A stretch of DNA of 6,353 bases from Betaproteobacteria bacterium (GTDB lineage Bacteria; Pseudomonadota; Gammaproteobacteria; Burkholderiales; Rhodocyclaceae): contig JAIFNM010000245.1 of NCBI GenBank assembly GCA_020047725.1, positions 1 through 6,353 of the forward strand. Direction: 5' to 3'. The position numbers were made by a program, and so were the translations under genes. The notes below the pieces were generated by a model. It was not told where the DNA came from, did not search any database, and saw only the letters and a program-made list of their open reading frames with translations. Below, piece by piece: positions 1-6,249 of this stretch; the first letter of the stretch is position 1, and each line of letters opens with the position of its first letter.

Positions 1-1353
1 GCAGAGCTCTCGCCACAGATCGAGCGAAAAATCGGCGAGAGCATCATGAACGAAATTCGCCTGCGTGAACCGAGTTACGTTGACGATCCCGAAATCAATG
101 ACTACCTTGACCGACTTGGTCGTCGTCTTGTGGAAGCGAGCGCGAATCCGACTGGCGATTTCCATTTCTTTGCCATTCGTGATGACACGGTCAATGCATT
201 TGCCATGTACGGTGGTTTCGTCGGCATGAACACCGGTACCTTGCTAACGGCGCAGTCCGAGTCCGAGTTGTCGGGCGTGATTGCGCACGAGATTGCGCAC
301 GTGACCCAGAATCATCTGGCCCGCCAATTGGCGAAGGAAAAGCAGAATACGATTCCCAGCCTGATCGCCATGGCCGTTGGTATTCTGGCGGCGCGCGCCA
401 ACTCGGATATCGCGGCGGCGACCATTACCTCAGCCCAGGCTAGCCTCGTGCAGTCGCAGCTGGCGTATTCCCGCGATTTCGAGCGTGAGGCTGATCGTAT
501 GGGTTATCAGACCCTCGAAAAAGCAGGCTTGGATGTGCGCGGTATGGGCGATTTCTTTGAACGCTTGCAAAAGGCCGGGCGGCTTTACGAGAACAATGCA
601 CCGGTGTATTTGCGTTCGCATCCGCTGACCGTCGAGCGGATTTCCGACATGCAGAATCGTGCTCAAGGTTCCCCGTATCGCCAAGTGGTCAGCGGCCTTG
701 ATTTTCATCTTGTGCGCGCCAAACTGCGCGCCCAGATGGGGACACCGCGCGAGGCCGTCACCGAGTTTGAAACCCTGTTACGTGAAAGGAAATATGCTTC
801 GCTGGCTGCGGTTCGTTATGGGCTGGCGCTGGCCCAGATGAGGGCTAAGGACCTGCCCGCCGCGCAGCATCAAATGGAAGCGATCACGGCGCTCAAGGTT
901 TCGTCGCCGATGATTGCCGGTCTGGCTGCAACGATCAACGTAAGCATAGGCAACTTGCCCGCTGCGCAGGCCATTTATCGTGAGGCCTTGCAGCGTTTTC
1001 CCCAAGCCAAGTCTCTCGTCTATGGCTACACCGAATCCTTCTACGCGGGCCGCCAGTACGATCAGGCCTTGCAGTTTATTGAATCACAGTTGCAGCTGAA
1101 TTCTGCCGATTACAAGCTCTATGGCTTGCAGGCGAAAACTTATTCGGCTCTGGGCAAGCGTCTGCCGCAGCATCGGTCTCAGGCCGAGTTCTATCTGCTG
1201 CAGGGGCAACTCGGGCAGGCAATCGAGCAGTTGCAATTTGCACAACAGGCGACTGACGGCAATTTCTATGAGCAGTCGGCGGTGGATGCCCGTTTGCGCG
1301 AGCTACGCAAGTTGCAGATCGAGGAAGACAAGCTGAAAAAGAATGGTTGGTAA
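1..1353 (+). CDS. bepA: BepA-type M48 metalloprotease with C-terminal TPRs (5' end missing)
   Basis: This is the 3' part of a periplasmic zinc metalloprotease of the BepA/YfgC family. In E. coli BepA works with the BAM and LPS-assembly machinery, promoting maturation or degradation of outer-membrane proteins such as LptD. The frame is open to base 1, and the codons before the first ATG (46) read AELSPQIERKIGESI, a typical family segment, so the true start and signal peptide lie upstream. The zinc site is complete: HEIAH at 286-300 and the third ligand Glu at 481-483 in FEREAD, 65 residues after the first His as in E. coli BepA. RSHPLT (His at 619-621) matches the loop carrying the regulatory His246 of E. 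coli BepA. From about 700 to 1340 the sequence is helical and TPR-like, rich in Ala, Leu and Gln. The end is TAA. Family assignment is firm; client specificity is inferred. Confidence 0.93.
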   Translation, partial: AELSPQIERKIGESIMNEIRLREPSYVDDPEINDYLDRLGRRLVEASANPTGDFHFFAIRDDTVNAFAMYGGFVGMNTGTLLTAQSESELSGVIAHEIAHVTQNHLARQLAKEKQNTIPSLIAMAVGILAARANSDIAAATITSAQASLVQSQLAYSRDFEREADRMGYQTLEKAGLDVRGMGDFFERLQKAGRLYENNAPVYLRSHPLTVERISDMQNRAQGSPYRQVVSGLDFHLVRAKLRAQMGTPREAVTEFETLLRERKYASLAAVRYGLALAQMRAKDLPAAQHQMEAITALKVSSPMIAGLAATINVSIGNLPAAQAIYREALQRFPQAKSLVYGYTESFYAGRQYDQALQFIESQLQLNSADYKLYGLQAKTYSALGKRLPQHRSQAEFYLLQGQLGQAIEQLQFAQQATDGNFYEQSAVDARLRELRKLQIEEDKLKKNGW

Positions 1354-1356
1354 AAT
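1347..1356 (+). promoter_or_regulatory. possible extended -10 promoter for tusA
   Basis: TTGGTAAAAT spans the stop codon of the protease gene and ends 29 nt before the tusA start. TAAAAT (1351-1356) preceded by TGG is a good extended -10 (TGn-TAnAAT). No convincing -35 hexamer lies 16-18 nt upstream. A similar TTGG(n)TAAAAT occurs in the much better rpmB promoter of this window. tusA may therefore be transcribed separately as well as from upstream. Confidence 0.4.
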
Positions 1357-1385
1357 ACGCCTTTATTCTTGCTCTGGAACTGATC

Positions 1386-1613
1386 ATGCAATTTGATCGT
1401 GAACTTGACGTCAAGGGGCTGAACTGTCCACTGCCGATCCTGCGTACCAAGAAAGCGCTTTCCGAGATGGCCACCGGTCAGGTGCTGCGTGTTCTGGCGA
1501 CCGACCCCAGTGCTGCCAAGGATTTTCAGGCCTTTGCCAAGCAGACGGGTAACCAGCTGTTGTCGAATACAGAACTCGATCAGGTTTTTGAATTCTTCTT
1601 CAGGCGCAAGTGA
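1386..1613 (+). CDS. TusA-family sulfurtransferase / sulfur carrier (SirA-like)
   Basis: A 75-residue protein of the TusA/SirA/YedF family, small cytoplasmic carriers that pass persulfide sulfur in tRNA thiolation, molybdenum cofactor metabolism or sulfur oxidation. The family signature CPxP is present as CPLP (Cys14-Pro17), directly after the typical LDVKGLNCP start, and Cys14 is the expected persulfide site. The fold pattern continues with LRVLATDPSAAKDF near residues 34-47. Length fits the family (E. coli TusA is 81). The start at 1386 is chosen because GGAA (1376-1379) lies 6 nt upstream and homologues begin just before the LDVKGL strand. An in-frame ATG at 1347 would add 13 hydrophobic residues and overlap the preceding stop. 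It follows the protease by 32 nt, an adjacency I recall from other betaproteobacteria. Whether it acts in tRNA thiolation like E. coli TusA or in another sulfur route cannot be told, so no symbol is given. Confidence 0.9.
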   Translation: MQFDRELDVKGLNCPLPILRTKKALSEMATGQVLRVLATDPSAAKDFQAFAKQTGNQLLSNTELDQVFEFFFRRK

Positions 1614-1638
1614 GCGGCTGATTCTCTTCCATAACTGA

Positions 1639-3429
1639 ATGATGAACGTGGTCGACGACCGTTTCGCCCTGTTTGATGCTGACGGTGGTGGTGCCATTCT
1701 GTTTTCCGACTACCGTCGAACCATCCAGTTCGATGAAGACGCTGACCAACTGATGGATACGTTCGAAGCCATTGAGGCGGCTTCGGCCCGGAACGAATGG
1801 GTTGCCCTGGCGGTGGATTATGCGTTTGGCGCCTGTTTCGAGCCGGCGCTTGATTCGTTGAACCTGGGTAGTCCGAAACTGCGCGGCTGGGTATTCGGCC
1901 GGGCACAGTCGCTCGATGCCGATGCTGTAGCCGCTTTTCTTCAAATGCGTCTGTCGTTAATGCCCGAGCATGAGCAAATCGCGGGTGTGGCTGAATTGGT
2001 TCCCGCGCTGGATGCCGCAGCTCACGCTTCCAGAGTTGGGCTGATAAGGCGCTGGATCGCCGATGGCGATTGTTACCAGATCAACCTTACCTTTCCCCTT
2101 GGGTTTCGGTTCCACGGCCATCCGCTGGCGCTTTACACCCATTTGCGCGAACGGCAACCGGTACGGTATGGGGCGTACATTTCGATGCCTGAAGAGACGT
2201 TGCTCTCGTTTTCGCCCGAATTGTTTTTTGAGCGTCATGGAAGTCGGGTTGTGACCCGTCCAATGAAAGGTACGGCCAAACGCGGTGCCACACCGGAGGC
2301 CGATGCGGCGCAGCGCGGCGCGTTGCAGGCATCCGATAAAGAGCGTGCCGAGAACATCATGATCGTCGACCTGCTGCGTAACGATCTTGGGCGTCTGGCC
2401 GAGCCGGGCAAGGTTCAGGTTGAATCACTCTGTGAAGCCGAGGCCTATCCGACGCTGTGGCAGATGGTGTCGACGATTTCAGCCGAATTGCCCGGTGTGC
2501 GTCTCTTCGACCTGTTCCGGGCCTTGTTCCCCTGCGGCTCGATTACCGGCGCGCCCAAAATCCGCGCCATGCAGCGCATTGCCGAACTGGAAGTTTCATC
2601 ACGCGGTCTTTATACCGGGGCGCTGGGCTGGCTGGCACCGGGCGGCGATTGCCGTTTCAATGTTGCTATCCGGACGCTGGAACTTGAGCCGAACGGGCGA
2701 GGGCGTCTGGGTGTTGGCGGTGGAATCGTCATTGATTCCGATCCGGCCAGCGAATACGCCGAGTGCCTCCTGAAAGCGCGTTTTCTCACGGCCTTCGATC
2801 CGGGATTCGAGCTGATCGAGACGATGCGTCTTGAGAACGGTGAGTATTCGTTGCTGGCCTTGCATCTCGAACGCCTCGAAGCGTCGGCGCGCGCCTTGGG
2901 ATTTGTCTGCGACGCGAGTGCAATTACCGATGTGCTGGCTGTGCAGGCCGCTGTGCATAGCGAAGGCGTATTCCGGGTTCGTCTGACACTCGCGCATGGT
3001 GGGCGCTTTCTCGTTACTGCGGCCACCTTGCCGGAGAACAATTCGTCGTGGATGGTCGTTCTGGCTGACGAGGTGCTGGACGCCGACGACTATCTCCTGC
3101 GCCACAAGACCACGGCGCGTAGCCGCTACGACCGGGCGCTGGCGCGGCTGACCGACAGCCCTGATATCTTCGATGCGATCTTCTTCAATACCCGTGGTGA
3201 AGTTTGCGAGGGAGCGCGCAGCACGGTTTTTGTCGAGCGTGACGGCGTCCTGCTGACCCCGCCACTCGCCTGCGGCCTGCTGCCTGGCGTAAAGCGGCGA
3301 CAATTGCTGGAGTCGGGGCGGGCTGTCGAACGTGTACTTACACGTGATGACTTGCTCAGCGCACCAAAGCTTTACGTGGCCAATGCGCTGCGCGGTCTGG
3401 TCGAGGTAACTGTGTCCATCGCCCAATGA
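1639..3429 (+). CDS. pabB: bifunctional PabB-PabC fusion: aminodeoxychorismate synthase component I / aminodeoxychorismate lyase
   Basis: This 596-residue cytoplasmic enzyme joins two steps of p-aminobenzoate synthesis for folate. Residues about 1-385 are a chorismate-binding PabB domain that aminates chorismate with ammonia from a separate PabA. Residues about 388-590 are a PLP-dependent fold-type IV lyase (PabC) that releases pyruvate to give PABA. In the first domain YQINLTF (146-152), RPMKGT with Lys210, GAPKIRAM (304-311), FNVAIRTL (340-347) and the GGGIVIDSDPASEYAE block are clear. Lys210 in PxKGT separates PabB from anthranilate synthase, which has PIAGT. In the second domain Lys490 (RHKTTAR) is the PLP Schiff-base lysine, followed by RGEVCEGARSTVF and ANALRGLVEV. 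The start is fixed at 1639 (or Met 1642), because a stop codon immediately precedes it. I see no strong Shine-Dalgarno; 25 nt separate it from tusA. The last three codons and the TGA lie inside an inverted repeat. Confidence 0.95.
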   Translation: MMNVVDDRFALFDADGGGAILFSDYRRTIQFDEDADQLMDTFEAIEAASARNEWVALAVDYAFGACFEPALDSLNLGSPKLRGWVFGRAQSLDADAVAAFLQMRLSLMPEHEQIAGVAELVPALDAAAHASRVGLIRRWIADGDCYQINLTFPLGFRFHGHPLALYTHLRERQPVRYGAYISMPEETLLSFSPELFFERHGSRVVTRPMKGTAKRGATPEADAAQRGALQASDKERAENIMIVDLLRNDLGRLAEPGKVQVESLCEAEAYPTLWQMVSTISAELPGVRLFDLFRALFPCGSITGAPKIRAMQRIAELEVSSRGLYTGALGWLAPGGDCRFNVAIRTLELEPNGRGRLGVGGGIVIDSDPASEYAECLLKARFLTAFDPGFELIETMRLENGEYSLLALHLERLEASARALGFVCDASAITDVLAVQAAVHSEGVFRVRLTLAHGGRFLVTAATLPENNSSWMVVLADEVLDADDYLLRHKTTARSRYDRALARLTDSPDIFDAIFFNTRGEVCEGARSTVFVERDGVLLTPPLACGLLPGVKRRQLLESGRAVERVLTRDDLLSAPKLYVANALRGLVEVTVSIAQ

Positions 3430-3487
3430 ATTGGGCTCCTACCCGGTGGTGTCCGGGGGGACGTAGGAGCCCAATTCATTGGGCGAT
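3418..3487. repeat. REP-like inverted pair (REPIN/BIME type) between convergent genes
   Basis: Arms 3418-3442 and 3463-3487 are perfect 25-bp inverted repeats around a 20-nt loop (3443-3462). Each arm is itself a small palindrome: GCCCAAT-GA-ATTGGGC at 3421-3436 and GCCCAAT-TC-ATTGGGC at 3469-3484. Reading outward from the loop, each arm starts GTAGGAGC, continues AATTCATT and ends GGGCGAT. A GTAG head followed by a stem-loop is the published layout of REP sequences mobilised by RAYT (TnpA-REP) proteins, and two opposed copies make a REPIN/BIME. The inverted repeat is directly visible; the REP classification is by resemblance. No RAYT gene is in the window. The loop has a further CCGG/CCGG pairing (3443-3446 with 3453-3456). 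The left arm overlaps the end of pabBC. There is no T-run, so it is not a classical intrinsic terminator, though it may hinder transcription from both sides. Confidence 0.8.
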
Positions 3488-3540
3488 AAAACCACTAGCT
3501 GTAGACCCGCATGCCTATTGGCTTGCAGCCCATCCGGTTT

Positions 3541-3990
3541 TCACGATTTCCCCGTGCTTCCGAATCCGCCGGCGCCGCGTGTGCTGGCGTCGAACTCGTC
3601 GACCACGTTGAACGCCACCTGCACGACCGGTACAACGACGAGTTGCGCCAAGCGGTCGAGCGGGTTGAGCGTGAAGCTTTCCTTGCCGCGATTCCAGGTC
3701 GACACCATGATTTCGCCCTGATAATCAGAGTCGATCAGCCCGACCAGATTGCCGAGCACGATGCCGTGTTTGTGTCCCAACCCCGAGCGCGGCAGTATCA
3801 TCGCCGCCAGGCTGGGATCAGCCAGGTGAATGGCGATGCCGGTCGGGATCAGCATCGTCTCGCCGGGGTGAATTTTCACCGGCGCTTCGATGCAGGCGCG
3901 CAGGTCAAGGCCCGCTGAGCCCGGCGTGGCGTAGTGCGGCGGGCTGTCTTTCAGGCGCGGGTCAAGGATGCGGACGTCGATACGGGGCAT
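3541..3990 (-). CDS. dut: dUTP diphosphatase (dUTPase)
   Basis: A 149-residue trimeric dUTPase (E. coli Dut is 151) that hydrolyses dUTP to dUMP and diphosphate. This keeps uracil out of DNA and feeds thymidylate synthesis. All five family motifs are present in order: PGSAGLDLRA (23-32), PRSGLG (67-72), GLIDSDYQGEI (84-94), RLAQLVVVPV (113-122) and the P-loop-like C-terminal arm STRGAGGFGSTG (136-147). Asp87 of DSDY matches catalytic Asp90 of the E. coli enzyme, and Tyr90 the uracil-discriminating tyrosine. The ATG overlaps the coaBC stop by one base (TAATG), with GGAG (plus-strand CTCC at 3999-4002) 8 nt upstream, so translation is probably coupled to coaBC. It converges on pabBC with the REP-like pair between them. 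The 53 nt between its stop and that repeat show only a short GGCT/AGCC hairpin and no terminator. Confidence 0.97.
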   Translation of the reverse strand: MPRIDVRILDPRLKDSPPHYATPGSAGLDLRACIEAPVKIHPGETMLIPTGIAIHLADPSLAAMILPRSGLGHKHGIVLGNLVGLIDSDYQGEIMVSTWNRGKESFTLNPLDRLAQLVVVPVVQVAFNVVDEFDASTRGAGGFGSTGKS

Positions 3991-5180
3991 TAGCGGTTCT
4001 CCAGCAGGTTTGCGATGTGCGCCACCAGTTGGCGCGCCAGTTCAATTTTTGGGGCCGGGCTTAGCGGGCGTTGGCCGTTATCGTCGAACAGAATCAGCGT
4101 GTTGTTATCTCCGCCAAAACCATCCTGAATCAGATTGCCGACGATCAGCGGAATCTTTTTAGCGGCGCGCTTTTTCTGCGCGTATTCAGCCAGGTTCTGG
4201 CTTTCTGCCGCGAAGCCAACGCAAAAAGGTGGGCTCGGAAGTGCGGCAACGTCAGCCAGAATATCCGGTGTCTGGACCAGTTCGATAGGCGGTGCGGCGC
4301 TGCCATCCTTCTTGATCTTGTGCTCGGCAGCAGTCGCTGGGCGGTAGTCGGCCACTGCCGCGACGCCGATGAAGATGTCCTGTGTCGCTGCACGTTGCAT
4401 CACTTCCGTGTGCATTTCCAGCGCACTGATGACGTCGATGCGCATGACGCCACGCGGCGTGGGCTGGCTAACAGGCCCACAGACCAGCGTAACTTCGGCA
4501 CCCGCTTCCTGCGCCGCGCGCGCAACGGCGAAGCCCATTTTTCCGCTCGACAGATTGGTGATGCCGCGTACCGGGTCGATCGCTTCAAAGGTCGGGCCGG
4601 CGGTCAGCAGGAGTTTTTTTCCGGCGAGGTGTTTGGGCTGGAAGAAGGCGATCACTTCGGCAAGAATGTCCTCCGGCTCGATCATGCGCCCGAGGCCGGT
4701 TTCGCCACAGGCCTGTTCGCCGCGCGCCGGGCCGATTACGGTAACGCCATCCCCACGCAGCGTGGCGATATTGCGCTGGGTCGCTGCGTTCTCCCACATC
4801 TGACGGTTCATTGCCGGAGCGACCAGCAAGGGGCAGTCGCGGGCCAGGGTCAGTGTACTTAGCAGGTTGTCGGCCAGACCGTTAGCGACCTTGGCCAGAA
4901 AGTCCGCCGAGGCCGGAGCAATCAGCAAAACATCTGCGTCACGCGAAAGGTCGATGTGTGCCATGTTGTTAGCGACACGCGGATCCCACTGATCAGAAAA
5001 TACCGTATTGCCTGAGAGCGCCTGGAAGGTGACCGGCGTGACGAAATGGGTGGCTGCCTCGGTCATCGCCACCTGGACGCGAGCGCCTTGCTTGATCAAC
5101 AGGCGCACGAGTTCGGCGGCTTTATAGGCGGCAATTCCGCCAGTGACGCCCAGGGTGATGCGTTTTCCTGTCAATTCCAT
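3990..5180 (-). CDS. coaBC: bifunctional CoaBC: phosphopantothenoylcysteine synthetase / decarboxylase
   Basis: A 396-residue cytoplasmic enzyme (Dfp; E. coli form 406) for two consecutive steps of coenzyme A synthesis. It ligates 4'-phosphopantothenate to cysteine with CTP (CoaB, C-terminal), then decarboxylates the product with FMN (CoaC, N-terminal) to give 4'-phosphopantetheine. The CoaC half starts VTGGIAAYKAAELVR and has the catalytic His75 in AHIDLSRDAD, the PAMN motif with Asn125, and Cys158 in QACGETGLGRM, at the same numbers as in E. coli. The CoaB half begins near 188 with LLTAGPTFEAIDPVRGITN (Asn209), then SSGKMGF, AAVADYRP (274-281), the lysine-rich HKIKK (287-291) and VGFAAES (321-327). 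The start at 5180 gives the usual short lead-in; only a weak GGA lies 8 nt upstream. It is the first gene of the coaBC-dut operon and is divergent from radC. I could not identify a convincing minus-strand promoter. Confidence 0.97.
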   Translation of the reverse strand: MELTGKRITLGVTGGIAAYKAAELVRLLIKQGARVQVAMTEAATHFVTPVTFQALSGNTVFSDQWDPRVANNMAHIDLSRDADVLLIAPASADFLAKVANGLADNLLSTLTLARDCPLLVAPAMNRQMWENAATQRNIATLRGDGVTVIGPARGEQACGETGLGRMIEPEDILAEVIAFFQPKHLAGKKLLLTAGPTFEAIDPVRGITNLSSGKMGFAVARAAQEAGAEVTLVCGPVSQPTPRGVMRIDVISALEMHTEVMQRAATQDIFIGVAAVADYRPATAAEHKIKKDGSAAPPIELVQTPDILADVAALPSPPFCVGFAAESQNLAEYAQKKRAAKKIPLIVGNLIQDGFGGDNNTLILFDDNGQRPLSPAPKIELARQLVAHIANLLENR

Positions 5181-5197
5181 ACGAATGATCCGGTTGC

Positions 5198-5208
5198 TTG
5201 GTTAGAAT
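5198..5208 (+). promoter_or_regulatory. possible -10 region facing radC, now distant
   Basis: TTGGTTAGAAT on the plus strand contains TAGAAT (5203-5208) and resembles the TTGG(n)TAAAAT of the rpmB and tusA upstream regions. No good -35 hexamer is seen at the right distance. It lies about 275 nt before radC, just left of a candidate inserted element. It could be a radC promoter separated from its gene, or chance. Confidence 0.25.
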
Positions 5209-5216
5209 GCCTGACG

Positions 5217-5450
5217 GTAATTACTCAGCTTCCCAACCCCGTGGGCGGGCCAAGCGTTCGCGAAGAAGCAGTGTTCTGTTTCTTAGGAGGCAGGTGAGTG
5301 CCGGATAGTGAACCACAGCGCTTTCAACACAGAGATCACGGAGACACAGAGAACACAGAGAACACAGAGAGAACCCGATGGATTTTGATTTCTCTGTGAT
5401 CTCTGTGCCTCTGTGTACTCCGTGTTGAAAGCGGTGACCTGAGTAGTTAC
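5217..5450. mobile_element. candidate MITE-like element in the coaBC-radC intergenic region
   Basis: GTAATTACTCAG (5217-5228) and CTGAGTAGTTAC (5439-5450) are inverted repeats matching at 11 of 12 positions, 234 bp apart end to end. Between them lie a GC-rich stretch, a TTCGCGAA palindrome (5257-5264), and a long imperfect hairpin close to the right end. No transposase frame exists, so if mobile it would depend on an enzyme supplied in trans. No clean target duplication is visible; a GACG occurs at 5213-5216 and again at 5455-5458, the second not flush with the repeat. The boundary and mobility are inferences; only the inverted repeats are seen. Confidence 0.4.
5319..5433. repeat. large imperfect hairpin of CACAGAGA-type units
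   Basis: Left arm 5320-5361 and right arm 5391-5432 pair at 36 of 42 positions. The outer 11 bp are perfect (GCTTTCAACAC with GTGTTGAAAGC) and one further outer pair exists at 5319/5433. The left arm is a short tandem array: CACGGAGA, CACAGAGAA, CACAGAGAA, CACAGAGAGAA (5337-5373). The right arm carries equivalent units on the minus strand, such as CACAGAGG and CACAGAGAT. The apex, about 5362-5390, is AT-richer and unpaired. Similar CACAGAGA repeats are, from memory, scattered in many environmental bacterial genomes. It is non-coding and has no CRISPR-like spacing. The 302-nt gene-free region 5181-5482 is largely made of this hairpin and its flanks. Confidence 0.88.
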
Positions 5451-5482
5451 ATCCGACGAAGCATTTTAACCGAGATTACATC

Positions 5483-6160
5483 ATGTCAATTACCGACTGG
5501 CCCGAGGATGAACGCCCCCGCGAGCGTCTGCTGGCGCAAGGCGCGGCCGCCTTATCCGATGCTGAACTGCTGGCGATCTTCCTGCGCGTTGGCGTGAAGG
5601 GCAAGAGCGCCGTCGATCTGGGGCGCGAGTTGATCCAGCACTTCGGCAGCTTGAACCGCCTGTTTGCCGCGACGGAGGACGAGCTTTCGTCAATCCACGG
5701 CATGGGGCCGGCCAAGTTTGTTCAGCTACAGGCGGTGCTTGAAATGTCTCGCCGGGCGTTGGCGGAAGAAATGAAGCAGGGCAGCGCCTTTGCTACGCCG
5801 GGTGCGGTACGCGATTACCTCCGACTGCATCTGGCGGGTTTGCAGCACGAAGTATTTTTTGCGCTCTGGCTGGATGCACAGAACCGCTTGATTGCGAGTG
5901 AAGAACTGTTTCGCGGCACACTGACGCAAACCAGCGTCTATCCAAGAGAAGTCGTCAAGAAGGCGTTGTGGCATAATGCCGCCGCTGTGGTTTTGGCGCA
6001 CAACCATCCCTCCGGTGTTTCAGAGCCTTCGTCTGCTGACGAGTTTCTGACCGGGGAGCTCAAAAAAGCACTGGCTCTGGTGGATGTCCGGGTGCTAGAC
6101 CACTTTATCGTGGCAGGCCAGTCCCAGCCCTTGTCGTTTGCAGAACGTGGCCTGTTATAG
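5483..6160 (+). CDS. radC: RadC family JAMM/MPN-fold protein (UPF0758)
   Basis: A 225-residue RadC protein, the usual length. The N-terminal part (about 1-100) is helical with a helix-hairpin-helix-like segment (SSIHGMGPAKFVQLQAV, 69-85) expected to contact nucleic acid. The C-terminal part is a JAB1/MPN domain with an intact metal site: Glu123 (HEVFFALWLD), His173 and His175 of AHNHPSG, then Ser183 and Asp186 in the HxH-x7-SxxD spacing. It ends LSFAERGLL, as RadC proteins do. The name is historical: the E. coli radC102 repair phenotype was traced to recG, and no biochemical role is settled, so function is uncertain despite firm family membership. ATG 5483 is the first start and matches family N-termini; the ribosome site is weak (GAG 9 nt upstream). 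It is followed by rpmB after 89 nt, a conserved neighbourhood. Any promoter would lie in or beyond the repeat element upstream. Confidence 0.95.
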   Translation: MSITDWPEDERPRERLLAQGAAALSDAELLAIFLRVGVKGKSAVDLGRELIQHFGSLNRLFAATEDELSSIHGMGPAKFVQLQAVLEMSRRALAEEMKQGSAFATPGAVRDYLRLHLAGLQHEVFFALWLDAQNRLIASEELFRGTLTQTSVYPREVVKKALWHNAAAVVLAHNHPSGVSEPSSADEFLTGELKKALALVDVRVLDHFIVAGQSQPLSFAERGLL

Positions 6161-6179
6161 CAAAACAATCAGAAATAAC

Positions 6180-6208
6180 TTGAATTCTGCTGGCTTATTG
6201 GCTAAAAT
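6180..6208 (+). promoter_or_regulatory. sigma-70-type promoter for rpmB
   Basis: TTGAAT (6180-6185) and TAAAAT (6203-6208) match the -35 and -10 consensus at five positions each, with an ideal 17-nt spacer. This places the transcription start near 6215 and leaves a leader of about 35 nt before rpmB. It starts 19 nt after the radC stop, so L28 expression need not depend on radC. Confidence 0.8.
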
Positions 6209-6249
6209 CGCCGGCTTCTTTCTTCCCAAGATCAACTGGAGCAACAATC

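Noticed and set aside
46..1353. ATG at 46 as the true start of the metalloprotease gene
   Set aside because: The frame is open to base 1 and the upstream codons encode a typical BepA-family segment, so the gene starts outside the window.
1347..1613. Longer TusA with a start at 1347
   Set aside because: It would overlap the preceding stop codon and add residues absent from the family; ATG 1386 has its own GGAA at good spacing.
2599..3426. 275-codon open frame on the minus strand inside pabBC
   Set aside because: It lies fully antisense to a strongly conserved enzyme, its composition resembles nothing I recognise, and it is explained by GC-rich codon bias.
3418..3487. Classical rho-independent terminator
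   Set aside because: The stem is strong, but neither side is followed by a T-run and the loop is 20 nt; the REP-like architecture explains it better.
4071..4862. 263-codon open frame on the plus strand inside coaBC
   Set aside because: It is antisense to coaBC, which carries all expected catalytic motifs; the frame shows no recognisable domain.
5298..5399. 33-codon GTG frame preceded by a perfect AGGAGG (5285-5290) at 7 nt
   Set aside because: The spacing is attractive, but the peptide is mostly a translation of the CACAGAGA repeat (TENTENTE) and ends in the hairpin apex; no support for a real protein.
5337..5421. CACAGAGA units as a CRISPR array
   Set aside because: Units are 8-11 bp, directly adjacent with no unique spacers, and mirrored as an inverted repeat.
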